DNA of 64,000 nucleotides from the NCBI GenBank assembly GCA_947498355.1, contig CANMKA010000001.1, positions 62,001 to 126,000 of the forward strand, in the 5' to 3' direction. The translations under genes and the position numbers were made by a program. This document shows, piece after piece, positions 47,765 through 56,800 of the stretch; within the stretch, counting starts at the first letter, position 1; every line of letters begins with the position of its first letter. Under the pieces are notes generated by a model. That model saw only the letters and a list, made by a program, of their open reading frames with translations. It was not told the DNA's origin and searched no databases. Source of the DNA: an uncultured Paraglaciecola sp. (GTDB lineage Bacteria > Pseudomonadota > Gammaproteobacteria > Enterobacterales > Alteromonadaceae).

Positions 47765-47864
47765 CAGTGTACACTGTTGTAATTTAAAGAAATGGTAATT
47801 AAAACCGCAATATATATAACTGTATCGTCTTACTAAGCTAGTCATTTTCGTGTAGTGTACAACG
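47765..47864. promoter_or_regulatory. Paired palindromic sites in the divergent tnpA / sprT-like promoter region
   Basis: A perfect 12-base palindrome CAGTGTACACTG lies at 47765-47776. A related sequence, CGTGTAGTGTAC, recurs at 47849-47860 in the same orientation as CGTGCAGTGTAC at 47761-47772 (one mismatch in 12). The two copies lie 88 bases apart and flank the shared promoter region. They are candidate binding sites for a repressor of transposition or for a resolution/recombination protein. Confidence 0.5.
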
Positions 47865-47870
47865 ACTAAT

Positions 47871-48701
47871 ATGTCATTAATTCACGGATGTGCATCAGCA
47901 AAAATGTCGCCCACTAACGAACTCTATGCGCCTCTGATAAAGGCATTTGACCACTTTAATCGCGCATTATTTAATAACGAATTGCCGCCTGTCATTTTTA
48001 CAGTCCAGCGTAAGAAGAACGTGATGGGGTTCTTCGCGGCAAAACGGTGGGGGAATGCGCAAGGTGAGCTCTGCAGTGAGTTAAGTATTAATCCTTCCTA
48101 TTTTGCTTCGTCGAGAATAATAGAGGTTTTTCAGACCTTGGTTCATGAGATGGTGCATGCATGGCAATTTCATTTTGGTCTGCCCAGCGAAGGTCATTAC
48201 CATAATAAAGAGTGGGCGCAGAAGATGATGGATATAGGCTTGATGCCCTCAGATACCGGGGAGCCGGGTGGGGCGATTGTAGGACGCAATATGAGCGACT
48301 TTATTATGAAGCAGGGCGCGTTTATGCAAGCGGCTAACGAGCTTCTAGATGACAAAACATTCAATTTACGCTGGGTTGACCGCTTAGCCTTACCTAAACT
48401 TCACGAGCCGATAATTGTTGATAATCCAGCATTCAAACCAAATTCGCAAGTCGAACACTGCGCGCATGCAAGTGATATCATAAACGCAGATGTCATTTCG
48501 CTGCGGGATGAAGCGCAGTTTGCATCATATGCATCTCAGCGCGAGGGCTTTTCGTCAATGCCGGATTTTTTAATCCCAGAAGTAGCAAAACGCCAAACAC
48601 GATCAAAGTATGTGTGCCCTAGGTGTAGCACTAAAATTTATGGCAAAGCGTCACTAAATGTTATTTGCGGTGATTGCGAGTTACCTTTCATAAAGGAATA
48701 A
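47871..48701 (+). CDS. SprT-like zinc metallopeptidase domain protein
   Basis: A 276-residue protein with the SprT/Spartan-like fold. The zinc-protease motif HEMVHAW is at residues 92-98, with a third ligand candidate in GHYHNKEWAQKM. A C-terminal four-cysteine zinc ribbon (YVCPRCSTKIYG, then VICGDCELPF) completes the family layout. Spartan relatives cleave DNA-protein crosslinks; SprT-like genes are frequent passengers of mobile elements. ATG 47871 lacks a ribosome site, and ATG 47904 is an alternative. It diverges from tnpA and probably belongs to the element. Confidence 0.85.
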   Translation: MSLIHGCASAKMSPTNELYAPLIKAFDHFNRALFNNELPPVIFTVQRKKNVMGFFAAKRWGNAQGELCSELSINPSYFASSRIIEVFQTLVHEMVHAWQFHFGLPSEGHYHNKEWAQKMMDIGLMPSDTGEPGGAIVGRNMSDFIMKQGAFMQAANELLDDKTFNLRWVDRLALPKLHEPIIVDNPAFKPNSQVEHCAHASDIINADVISLRDEAQFASYASQREGFSSMPDFLIPEVAKRQTRSKYVCPRCSTKIYGKASLNVICGDCELPFIKE

Positions 48702-49045
48702 CCGCTACTCGGATTTAGCATGTTATCTCTAGCCACGAGTCTATTTGTTTTATTTTCACTTTGCATGCCACCAATAGTTTAGATTGTATCATCCAAATCA
48801 TGTCATACTGATTTAATCATCTTATAAAAGTTCAATTGCATGTAATTAGCATAAATTAATATGTTGCCCTTACCGTTGGTCCTTTGAACTTAAGTTGCTT
48901 ACGTTAATGCTACCTCACTAGATGTTGTAAAAATATACAGTTATCATTTCGCGATTAAACGTTAAATAACAATGAGGCAATACGTCGCTTGACCTTATGC
49001 GAGAACATTGAATATTTTTTATAGTAGAAGATAAACATTGACTTC
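48702..49045. other. Intergenic region without a visible gene
   Basis: About 340 bases of AT-rich sequence between the stops of the SprT-like gene and the minus-strand merR gene (converging ends). I looked for a transposon end with GGG or a copy of the sequence at 44566-44605 and found none. No ORF or clear terminator is seen. Confidence 0.5.
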
Positions 49046-49429
49046 TTAGCAGTCTCCCTTCAAGCCTTCTAAAATTGGGCATTCGGGTTGTTCACTCGAT
49101 TTGCATTGCTTGACCAACGATTGCAAAAATGTCATTGCGCTTTTCAATTCTTGTATTTTTATTTGTAAATCTTTCTTCTTGTGCTCCGAAAGCGCCAAGA
49201 TCGTTGTTCTGTCTTTCACAGAATCGAACTGTATGAGTTGCTTGATTTCAGCAATAGAAAAACCTGCTAACTTTGCATTTTTTATAAATTGCATTTTTTC
49301 TAAGTGTGATAGGGTATATTGACGAATACCAGTTTGATTCGAAGGTATGTCTAACAGTTGCTCGCGTTGGTAATAACGTATTGTTTCGACGCTCACATTC
49401 GCTTTGTTGGCAAGTTCACTAATTTTCAT
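49046..49429 (-). CDS. MerR family metal-responsive regulator
   Basis: A 127-residue MerR protein; ATG 49429 is the family start (MKISELANKANVSVETIRYY). The winged helix-turn-helix and coiled coil are normal. Cysteines lie at 109, 117 and 127 (KQCKSSEQPECPILEGLKGDC). Cys117 and Cys127 are near the MerR positions 117 and 126, but the first ligand (Cys82 in MerR, Cys77-79 in ZntR/CadR) is absent. The metal is therefore unclear. It diverges from the glutaredoxin-membrane protein gene and presumably controls it through the long-spacer promoter at 49443-49474. Confidence 0.88.
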   Translation of the reverse strand: MKISELANKANVSVETIRYYQREQLLDIPSNQTGIRQYTLSHLEKMQFIKNAKLAGFSIAEIKQLIQFDSVKDRTTILALSEHKKKDLQIKIQELKSAMTFLQSLVKQCKSSEQPECPILEGLKGDC

Positions 49430-49442
49430 TTTGTTATACCTC

Positions 49443-49474
49443 TTGACTCCGTACCTAACTACGTAGTTTATCAT
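49443..49474 (+). promoter_or_regulatory. MerR-type promoter with a 20-base spacer
   Basis: TTGACT (-35, 49443-49448) and TATCAT (-10, 49469-49474) are separated by 20 bases, 2-3 longer than normal. CGTA (49450-49453) and TACG (49460-49463) inverted arms lie inside the spacer. This over-long spacing with a dyad is the hallmark of MerR-activated promoters; the start of the spacer (CCGTAC) is the same as in mercury-resistance promoters. Confidence 0.75.
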
Positions 49475-49507
49475 GCGTGTTATCGTAAATTAAGGCAAAG
49501 GTTATTT

Positions 49508-50233
49508 ATGAGTAAAACAGCGACATTGTATAGAATGGAAACCGCAGAGCACACTTGCCCCTTTGGTTTGAGAGCTAAGGATTTACTTAAGCGGCAAAAC
49601 TATCATGTTGACGATAGGGTTCTAAATAGTCGTGAAGAGATAGAAAAGATTAAAGATAAGCTGAATGTTGAAACAACACCGCAAGTTATTATTGATGAAA
49701 AAAGAATAGGCGGCTTTGAAGATTTGAAGCGTTTCTTTGGTAAATCCAAAAAAGAAGACAATACCTCATATTTCCCCGTAGCTGCTTTATTTTCCATTGC
49801 CGCATTATTGGCGACCGGTTTATCGTTTCAATCATCCTCTGCTTTTCAAGTTGCAGATACCATCATGCTCTTTATCGGTCTGTCGATGATTATGCTTGGT
49901 TTACTCAAGTTACAAAATATCGACGGGTTCGTGAATGGCTTTTTAGGGTATGACATATTAGCACGCCGTTATGTGCCGTACGCCTTTGTGTATCCGTTCG
50001 CAGAGGTCACCGCTGGGCTTTTAATGGTTAGCGGTTTGTTTCCATACATCTCGGTTCCGTTAATGCTGTTTATTGGTGGCGTGGGCGGTATTTCAGTGTT
50101 TAAAGCCGTGTATATCGATAAACGCGACTTAAAATGTGCGTGTGTAGGAGGCGGATCAAATGTGCCATTAGGCTTTGTTTCATTTTCTGAAAATGCAGTT
50201 ATGGTTGGTGCGGCGATATGGATGATAATGTAG
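49508..50233 (+). CDS. Glutaredoxin domain fused to a MauE/DoxX-like membrane domain
   Basis: A 241-residue protein with two parts. Residues 1-80 are a glutaredoxin fold with the monothiol-type active site HTCPFG and the cis-proline segment TTPQVIIDEKRIGGFEDL. Residues 90-241 hold four transmembrane segments (FPVAALFSIAALLATGLSF, IMLFIGLSMIMLGLL, VYPFAEVTAGLLMVSGLF, VPLMLFIGGVGGISVF), then a Cys pair (KCACVGG) like MauE/DoxX redox membrane proteins. Such fusions are found beside MerR genes in metal-resistance clusters. A role in thiol-disulfide exchange at the membrane is inferred. AAAGG precedes ATG 49508. Confidence 0.85.
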   Translation: MSKTATLYRMETAEHTCPFGLRAKDLLKRQNYHVDDRVLNSREEIEKIKDKLNVETTPQVIIDEKRIGGFEDLKRFFGKSKKEDNTSYFPVAALFSIAALLATGLSFQSSSAFQVADTIMLFIGLSMIMLGLLKLQNIDGFVNGFLGYDILARRYVPYAFVYPFAEVTAGLLMVSGLFPYISVPLMLFIGGVGGISVFKAVYIDKRDLKCACVGGGSNVPLGFVSFSENAVMVGAAIWMIM

Positions 50234-50328
50234 GATGCATCTTCTTGCGATGGACATATTCACTGACGCGCTGCGCCTACTACCCAAACGAACTTACCCA
50301 ACTGTAAAATTTGGTTTATAATAAGACC

Positions 50329-50754
50329 ATGAAAAGACATTGTGTAGTGAAAAGCTTAATAATAATCGTTGTCTTGCTAGCATCACAGCTTGGCAATGCA
50401 TTTGTTTTTGCACCGCCCATGCAAGACTGTGGTATGGAAATGTCTTCTAATACTTATCAAAGCTCACATGAAATGACGACAGATATGGCAAAAACCATGT
50501 CGAGCAAGCATCATTCGCCATCACAAGATAACATGCCAAGCCAAATGGACTGTTGTGACATGACTGCTACTATGTCTTGTTGTGAAGGAGAGTGCCAGTG
50601 TAGCTCGCTTATTTCAGCGAGTGCGTTTGTAAGCAACAGTAGCTTGACTGTAGAAATAAACAGTCAATTGCAGCCATCCATCCTTTTTATGACGACCCCA
50701 TTAGGTCCGTTTTTACACCAACCCAAGCGCCCCCCACTTAACTATATCTCGTAA
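50329..50754 (+). CDS. Small exported Met/His/Cys-rich putative metal-binding protein
   Basis: A 141-residue protein with an N-terminal signal peptide (LIIIVVLLASQLGNAF). The mature segment is rich in Met, His and Cys: MQDCGMEMSS, MAKTMSSKHHSPSQDNMP, and MDCCDMTATMSCCEGECQC. Similar small proteins precede cusCBA operons in gammaproteobacteria and probably chelate or sense copper or silver in the periplasm. No family name is assigned. ATG 50329 is preferred over a TTG at 50311. Confidence 0.75.
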   Translation: MKRHCVVKSLIIIVVLLASQLGNAFVFAPPMQDCGMEMSSNTYQSSHEMTTDMAKTMSSKHHSPSQDNMPSQMDCCDMTATMSCCEGECQCSSLISASAFVSNSSLTVEINSQLQPSILFMTTPLGPFLHQPKRPPLNYIS

Positions 50755-50867
50755 CGTCGTTAAAAACGACGGCTTATTTAACGTGTCGAATAGGTTTGCG
50801 CCTTTTGTAAAGTGCGCCTACATGTTCACTATCGTTGTTACACTCATTTATTCTACGAGAAAGTTTT

Positions 50868-52340
50868 ATGTTGACATTATTTCAAAAAAACAGACAGAGC
50901 TGGTCTCAGCACCTTACTTTTAAACCTTGCAATGCACAGGCATTCAAAACAGCTAAAGCCTTTATCGCTGGTTTAGTCTTTGTACAGTCATCCTGTCTAT
51001 TAGCGCAATCACCCTCAAACCAACCACAGCAAACGTTAACGCTTCAAGATACGATTGAAATAGCACTTAGCAATGATGAGTGGCTAACAAAGAGTGAATT
51101 AACGCAGTCGAGGCTCAATGTGCTCAGTGAAGGTGCAGACGCAATGCCTGATCCTACTTTTAGTTTGGGCCTATTAAATTTTCCGACCAATGGCTTTGCC
51201 ATTAACCAAGAGCCAATGACGCAAATAAAAGTGGGTGCATCGCAAATGTTTCCTCGCGGTGATTCACTATCGCTTCAAGAGAAAAAGTTTACGTTAATCG
51301 CTAATGAGCAGCCCTACCTTCGAGAAGAGCGTCGGTTAAAACTAACACAACAGACGACTCACTTATGGTTAGACGCATTTGAAGCATCGGCTAGCTATCA
51401 ACTAGTCAATGAGGCTCGTCCTTTATTCGATAAGTTAGGCGATATCGTCAGTGCAAGTTATGCGTCATCAGCGGGTAAAGCTAATCAACAAGATATTATT
51501 AGAGCTGAACTTGAGTTAGTGAGGTTAAATGACCGACTGATTTCGTTGGATACAAAAAAGCGTGTGGCATTATCTACGCTATCGAAATTTTTATTGTCGA
51601 CGAGTAACAATGTCAAATACAGCACTTATATCTATCAATCTAAAATGCCACCACACCTAGATAAGGTAGATGCAAGTACCATCGAAAAGCTGATGATATT
51701 AGATAGGCATGACGAACAAGGCTTGTACGAATTTATTGATACTCATCCCCTCATCGATGCTACCGAGCAGCGTGTTCGGGCATCAAATGTTGATATTGAG
51801 TTAGCCGAGCAAGCTTATAAGCCTCAATACGCTGTGAATGCAAGCTATGCGCTTAGAGCCGATGCTCCCAATGGGCAAAGTAGGGTAAACTTCATATCCA
51901 TTGGCGCGAGCGTTAGCGTACCACTATTCTCAAAAAAGAGACAAGACGCCAATCTAGCAGGTGCAAAATTAATGACTGAGGCTATACGCACCGAGAAATT
52001 GCTAATTATGCGTGAATTGATGTCAGGTTTAAGCAGTGCGTATCAACAATACACCGGGCTATCTGAACGTTTTGCCATCTATCGAGACACCATTGTGCCG
52101 CAGATGAAACATCAATCAGCGGCTGCACTCAATGCTTACACAAATGATATTGGAGATTTTGCTGAGGTGGTGAGAGCAAAAATAGCCGAGCTTGATGCGC
52201 AAATAATGCTGTTGAACATCGACGTGTCAAAGCGTAAAGCGCTTTCAAATATTGATTACTTTTCTCCCATTCGTTCAAACACATATTCATCTGCCAAGGC
52301 ATTGCTACAGACTGAAAAAAAGGACAATATCCATGACTAA
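50868..52340 (+). CDS. cusC: TolC-family outer membrane component of a Cus-type efflux system
   Basis: A 490-residue outer-membrane efflux protein (CusC/CzcC type) with signal peptide (FIAGLVFVQSSCLLAQ; a lipobox-like SSC is present). Two helical repeats are visible, beginning LTLQDTIEIALSNDEWL and, in the second half, ASNVDIELAEQAYKPQYAVN, with SIGASVSVPLFSKKRQDANL. It forms the outer duct with CusB and CusA. I use ATG 50868 (GAGAAAG upstream), 11 codons into the longest frame. Its stop overlaps the next start by 8 bases. The symbol is by role; the family is weakly conserved. Confidence 0.85.
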   Translation: MLTLFQKNRQSWSQHLTFKPCNAQAFKTAKAFIAGLVFVQSSCLLAQSPSNQPQQTLTLQDTIEIALSNDEWLTKSELTQSRLNVLSEGADAMPDPTFSLGLLNFPTNGFAINQEPMTQIKVGASQMFPRGDSLSLQEKKFTLIANEQPYLREERRLKLTQQTTHLWLDAFEASASYQLVNEARPLFDKLGDIVSASYASSAGKANQQDIIRAELELVRLNDRLISLDTKKRVALSTLSKFLLSTSNNVKYSTYIYQSKMPPHLDKVDASTIEKLMILDRHDEQGLYEFIDTHPLIDATEQRVRASNVDIELAEQAYKPQYAVNASYALRADAPNGQSRVNFISIGASVSVPLFSKKRQDANLAGAKLMTEAIRTEKLLIMRELMSGLSSAYQQYTGLSERFAIYRDTIVPQMKHQSAAALNAYTNDIGDFAEVVRAKIAELDAQIMLLNIDVSKRKALSNIDYFSPIRSNTYSSAKALLQTEKKDNIHD

Positions 52341-53877
52341 ATCGACACTAAAAACACTCGTTTCGGGTATATCTATTGGTTTAATAATAGGCGTGGGCGC
52401 TTTTTACACGGTTACATCAAATAATCATAGTAATCATTCAATGGATGAAAATACAGAAGTAGGCGGTAAAGATCCGCTCTACTGGGTTGCCCCGATGGAT
52501 CCTAATTTCAAACGCGACAAGCCAGGCAAATCACCAATGGGGATGGACTTAGTGCCTGTTTATGCAAATGAAGATACACAAGTTTCAAAGGGCACGGTGC
52601 AGATTGATCCTGTGACGGTGCAAAACCTAGGGGTAAAGACGGAAGTAGTAGCAAAGGCGCGACCGCAATTGACTATCGATACCTATGGAGAACTTGTGCT
52701 TGCCCAAGATAATATCGTGCATATCCATCCTCGTGTTGAGGGATGGGTAGAAACCTTGAGTGTGCGCAGCGTAGGCGACTTTATTGAGCAAGGTGAGGCG
52801 CTATATTCATTGTATGCTCCCGAACTCGTTAATGCGCAAGAAGAGTTGTTAATTGCGTTGGGGCAAGATAACGAGGCACTTGTTAACGCTGCGCAATCAA
52901 GACTAATATCGTTAAATGCGCCACAAAGCCTTATTAATGCCATCCGCAAAACGCGAAAAATCATGCGTACGATCACCTACTATGCGCCTCAAAGTGGCTA
53001 TGTTAGTCAACTGAACATTCAAGAGGGTTTTTATGTGAAGCCGAGCACGACTATGCTGGCTATCGCTAGTCTTAAAAACTTATGGGTATTGGCTGATGTG
53101 CTGGCAAGTGATGCAAGTCATGTAACGGTAGGCCAAACAGCGCTTATAAATAATGAGTATTTACCTCAACAGCGCATTAGCGCCACGGTTGACTACATCT
53201 ATCCCGATATTGACACGAATACGCGCACCGTCAAAGCAAGGTTTACGCTAGATAACGCTGATTTATCATTAAAACCAGGTATGTACGTTAATGTTGCAAT
53301 AGACGCCTTTTCAAATGATGGTAATAATCTCGACAATTTAGTTACTGTCCCGAAGCAGGCCGTAATTCGAACAGGTGATTCTGACCGCATCGTGCTCGCT
53401 TTAGGCGATGGAAAATATAAATCAGTTAATGTCGCATTAGGGCGCGCTTTTGATGATGTCTTTGAAGTGTTAAACGGCGTTCATGACGGGGATGAAGTCG
53501 TAACGTCGGCGCAGTTTTTATTAGATTCAGAAAGCAGCATTAGTTCTGACTTCATGCGATTTGAAGCTCCAAATAATGATGATACTGCTCAGCAGGAAAA
53601 AGACAGCGACATAAGTTCATGGACACATGCCACGGTCAACGAAGTGATGATGGAGCAAGGCATGGTCAACCTGATACACGGGCCGCTTGAAGAATTTAAC
53701 ATGATGGGCATGACCATGAACTTTATGGTGAGCAAGACGATTGATATGGCTGATTTTACAATAGGGCAGGAAGTACATGTCGAAATAATAAAGTCTGATA
53801 CGGGAATGTATGAAGTAAGGACTGTTCATTTCATGGACGACATGGGCAAAGTCAATGTTCAAGGTGACTCTCAATGA
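52333..53877 (+). CDS. cusB: Cus-type periplasmic adaptor with N-terminal metal-binding motif and C-terminal CusF-like domain
   Basis: A 514-residue membrane fusion protein with one N-terminal membrane anchor. Residues about 50-75 hold the heavy-metal binding motif YWVAPMDPNFKRDKPGKSPM. The lipoyl/hairpin/beta-barrel adaptor follows (QNLGVKTEVVAKARPQLTID, HPRVEGWVETLSVRSVGDFI). The last 80 residues are a CusF-like copper/silver chaperone domain (NLIHGPLEEFNMMGMTMNFM with the His/Met ligands). Fusion of CusF to CusB means the periplasmic chaperone is delivered within the pump. Its end overlaps cusA by 4 bases. Confidence 0.92.
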   Translation: MTKSTLKTLVSGISIGLIIGVGAFYTVTSNNHSNHSMDENTEVGGKDPLYWVAPMDPNFKRDKPGKSPMGMDLVPVYANEDTQVSKGTVQIDPVTVQNLGVKTEVVAKARPQLTIDTYGELVLAQDNIVHIHPRVEGWVETLSVRSVGDFIEQGEALYSLYAPELVNAQEELLIALGQDNEALVNAAQSRLISLNAPQSLINAIRKTRKIMRTITYYAPQSGYVSQLNIQEGFYVKPSTTMLAIASLKNLWVLADVLASDASHVTVGQTALINNEYLPQQRISATVDYIYPDIDTNTRTVKARFTLDNADLSLKPGMYVNVAIDAFSNDGNNLDNLVTVPKQAVIRTGDSDRIVLALGDGKYKSVNVALGRAFDDVFEVLNGVHDGDEVVTSAQFLLDSESSISSDFMRFEAPNNDDTAQQEKDSDISSWTHATVNEVMMEQGMVNLIHGPLEEFNMMGMTMNFMVSKTIDMADFTIGQEVHVEIIKSDTGMYEVRTVHFMDDMGKVNVQGDSQ

Positions 53878-56800
53878 TTTCAGCCATTATACATTGGTCC
53901 ATCCATAACCGCTTTTTCGTTTTACTCGCTACGCTAATATTAGTGGGTGCAGGTTTATATTCCATCAAAAATACGCCTATAGACGCTATACCCGACTTAT
54001 CGGATGTGCAGGTGATTGTAAAAACATCGTATCCAGGGCAAGCCCCACAAGTTGTTGAAGACCAAGTGACCTATCCATTAACAACGGCGATGTTATCTGT
54101 GCCGGGTGCTAAAACGGTACGAGGGTTCTCTTTTTTCGGCGATTCTTATGTGTATATTATTTTTGATGATAGCACCGATTTGTACTGGGCTCGTAGTCGC
54201 GTACTGGAATACTTATCACAAGTTATTCCTAATCTACCAGAATCGGCCAAGCCACAACTGGGGCCCGATGCCACTGGCGTTGGCTGGGTATATATGTATG
54301 CATTAACAGATCCAACAGGACAATACGATATAAGCGAGCTTAGAAGCTTACAAGACTGGTTTTTAAAGTACGAGCTGCAAACGGTTCAGGGCGTGTCCGA
54401 AGTGGCCAGTATTGGCGGGATGGTCAAACAATATCAAGTCATGGTCGACCCACGGAAACTTCAGGCCTACAACATTCCCTTATCACATATACAAATGGCC
54501 ATTCAACGAGGAAATCAAGAAACTGGCGCATCTGTTGTCGACATGGCCGAAGCTGAATATATGATAAGAACAACAGGCTATATTGCCAGTCAACAAGATA
54601 TAGAAAATATTCCCGTTGGAACGGGAGCAACTAAAACAGGCACCCCTTTGTTAATCAAAGATATTGCCCAGGTTGAAATTGGGCCGCAAATGCGGCGCGG
54701 ATTGGCTGATCTCAATGGGCAAGGTGAAACGGTCGGTGGCATCGTAGTCATGCGCTTTGGTGAAAATGCTCAAGCCACCATAAATGGCGTAAAAGCCAAA
54801 TTAGACACGCTTAAAGCCAGTTTACCTGACGGTGTTGAAGTCACTACCGTGTATGATCGCTCAGCCTTAATTGAGCGGTCGGTGAATAACTTAAGCAAAA
54901 AGCTGCTTGCAGAGTTTGGTGTTGTGGCATTGATATGCGTGATATTTTTGTTTCATGTTCGCTCGTCGCTTGTTGCAATTATTAGTCTGCCTATTGGTAT
55001 TCTAAGTGCGTTTATTATCATGCATATTCAGGGTATCAACGCGAATATTATGTCTTTAGGCGGTATTGCTATTGCCATAGGGGCAATGATAGACGGCGCG
55101 ATTGTCTTAGTTGAAAACATGCACAAACACATCGAGAAAACGCCTCTAACCAACGAAAATCGTTGGGAGATAGTTGCCAAATCTGCATCTGAAGTCGGAC
55201 CTGCGCTATTTTTTAGTTTACTCATCATCACAGTAAGCTTCGTGCCTGTTTTTACCTTAGAAGCGCAAGAAGGTCGTATGTTTTCGCCCCTTGCCTATAC
55301 CAAAACTTACGCGATGGCCGCAGCTGCGGTTTTGGCCATTACCTTAGTACCGGTGTTAATGGGCTACTTTGTGAGAGGGAATATTTTAGCTGAGCGCAAA
55401 AACCCAATAAATCGCGCATTGATGAGTGCGTATCGACCTGTACTTAAGACGGTTTTAGCTTTTCCTAAAACAACCGTTTTACTGTCGATTGTTGTTTTGA
55501 TGGTGGGTTTATGGCCGCTTAACAAGATTGGAAGTGAGTTCATTCCGCCATTGGATGAGGGCGATTTGATGTATATGCCAACGACTTATGCTGGGGTCTC
55601 GATTGGTGAGGCGCGCGATATTTTGCAGCAAACTAATAAGTTGATTAGAACACTGCCTGAGGTGGAAACCGTTTTTGGCAAGGTTGGAAGAGCAGATACC
55701 GCAACCGACCCAGCGCCTTTAACGATGATAGAGACCTTTATCCAACTAAAACCTCAATCACGGTGGCGAGCAGGCTTCGATACTAAAGACCTAATAGATG
55801 AGCTAGACAACTTAGTGGATTTCCCAGGACTCACCAATGCATGGGTGATGCCCATTAAAACCCGCATTGATATGCTGGCAACCGGTATTAAAACGCCTGT
55901 GGGGATCAAAATTGGCGGACCTGATTTGGCAGTGATTCAACAAATAGGGCAAGACATTGAACAGGTATTGTCGGAGGTAGAAGGCACCGCATCTGTCTAC
56001 GCAGAGCGTGTGGCTGGCGGCAGGTATATCAATATTGATATTAACCGCCTTAAGGCTGCTCGATTTGGCTTAAACATTGCTGACGTGCAATCATTTATAG
56101 CCAGCGCTGTAGGTGGCATGAACTTAACGACCAGCGTCGAAGGTTTAGAGCGTTACCCCGTCCAAGTGCGGTTTCCACAGTCTTATCGTGACTCACCGGA
56201 ACAGTTAAGAAAATTGCCTTTTGTCACCCCATCTGGTGCACATATCGAACTCGGTGAAGTTGCAAATATTAATATTATTGATGGGCCGCCAGGTATAAAA
56301 AGTGAAAATGCGAGACCCAATGGCTGGGTTTATGTCGATATCGAAGATGTTGATATTGGCAACTACGTCAATAAGGCAATTGACGTGGTGCGCGAACAAG
56401 TGTCATTGCCAGCAGGCTACTCGATCACATGGAGTGGTCAATATGAATACATGCAACGAGCGAAAGCGAAATTGACCTATGTTGTGCCACTTACACTCGC
56501 GATTATCATCATATTGTTATATGCCAACTTTCGCAGCTTTCCACAGGTGGCCATGATTATTGGTACGCTTCCCTTTGCTTTAATTGGAGGTATTTGGTTG
56601 CTGTACTTAGAAAACTTTAACTTTTCAGTCGCCGTGGGTGTTGGCTTTATCGCCCTTGCAGGCGTGGCAGTGGAAATTGGAATAATTATGCTGGCATATT
56701 TAGACAATAAAGTGAAAGAGTTAGGCGACGATTATAACCAAGATGATTTAAAAAATGCGGTGATTGAAGGCTCACAAATGCGAATAAGGCCTGTGATGAT

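Larger units (their letters stand above)
44571..48701. mobile_element. Tn3-family element (left part), with transposase and SprT-like gene
   Basis: The transposase gene, the broken kinase gene at its end and the divergent SprT-like gene outline the core of a Tn3-family transposon. The left end must lie between about 44567 (end of kinase similarity) and 44645 (transposase stop). I could not find a matching terminal inverted repeat in the window, so the right end is unknown: the element may end after the SprT-like gene or carry the metal-resistance genes to beyond 64000. Confidence 0.5.

Noticed and set aside
44571-49045. Terminal inverted repeats of the Tn3-family element
   Set aside because: I looked for GGG-type ends and for a reverse-complement copy of the left junction around 48702-49045 and elsewhere to 64000, and found none; the right end is left open.
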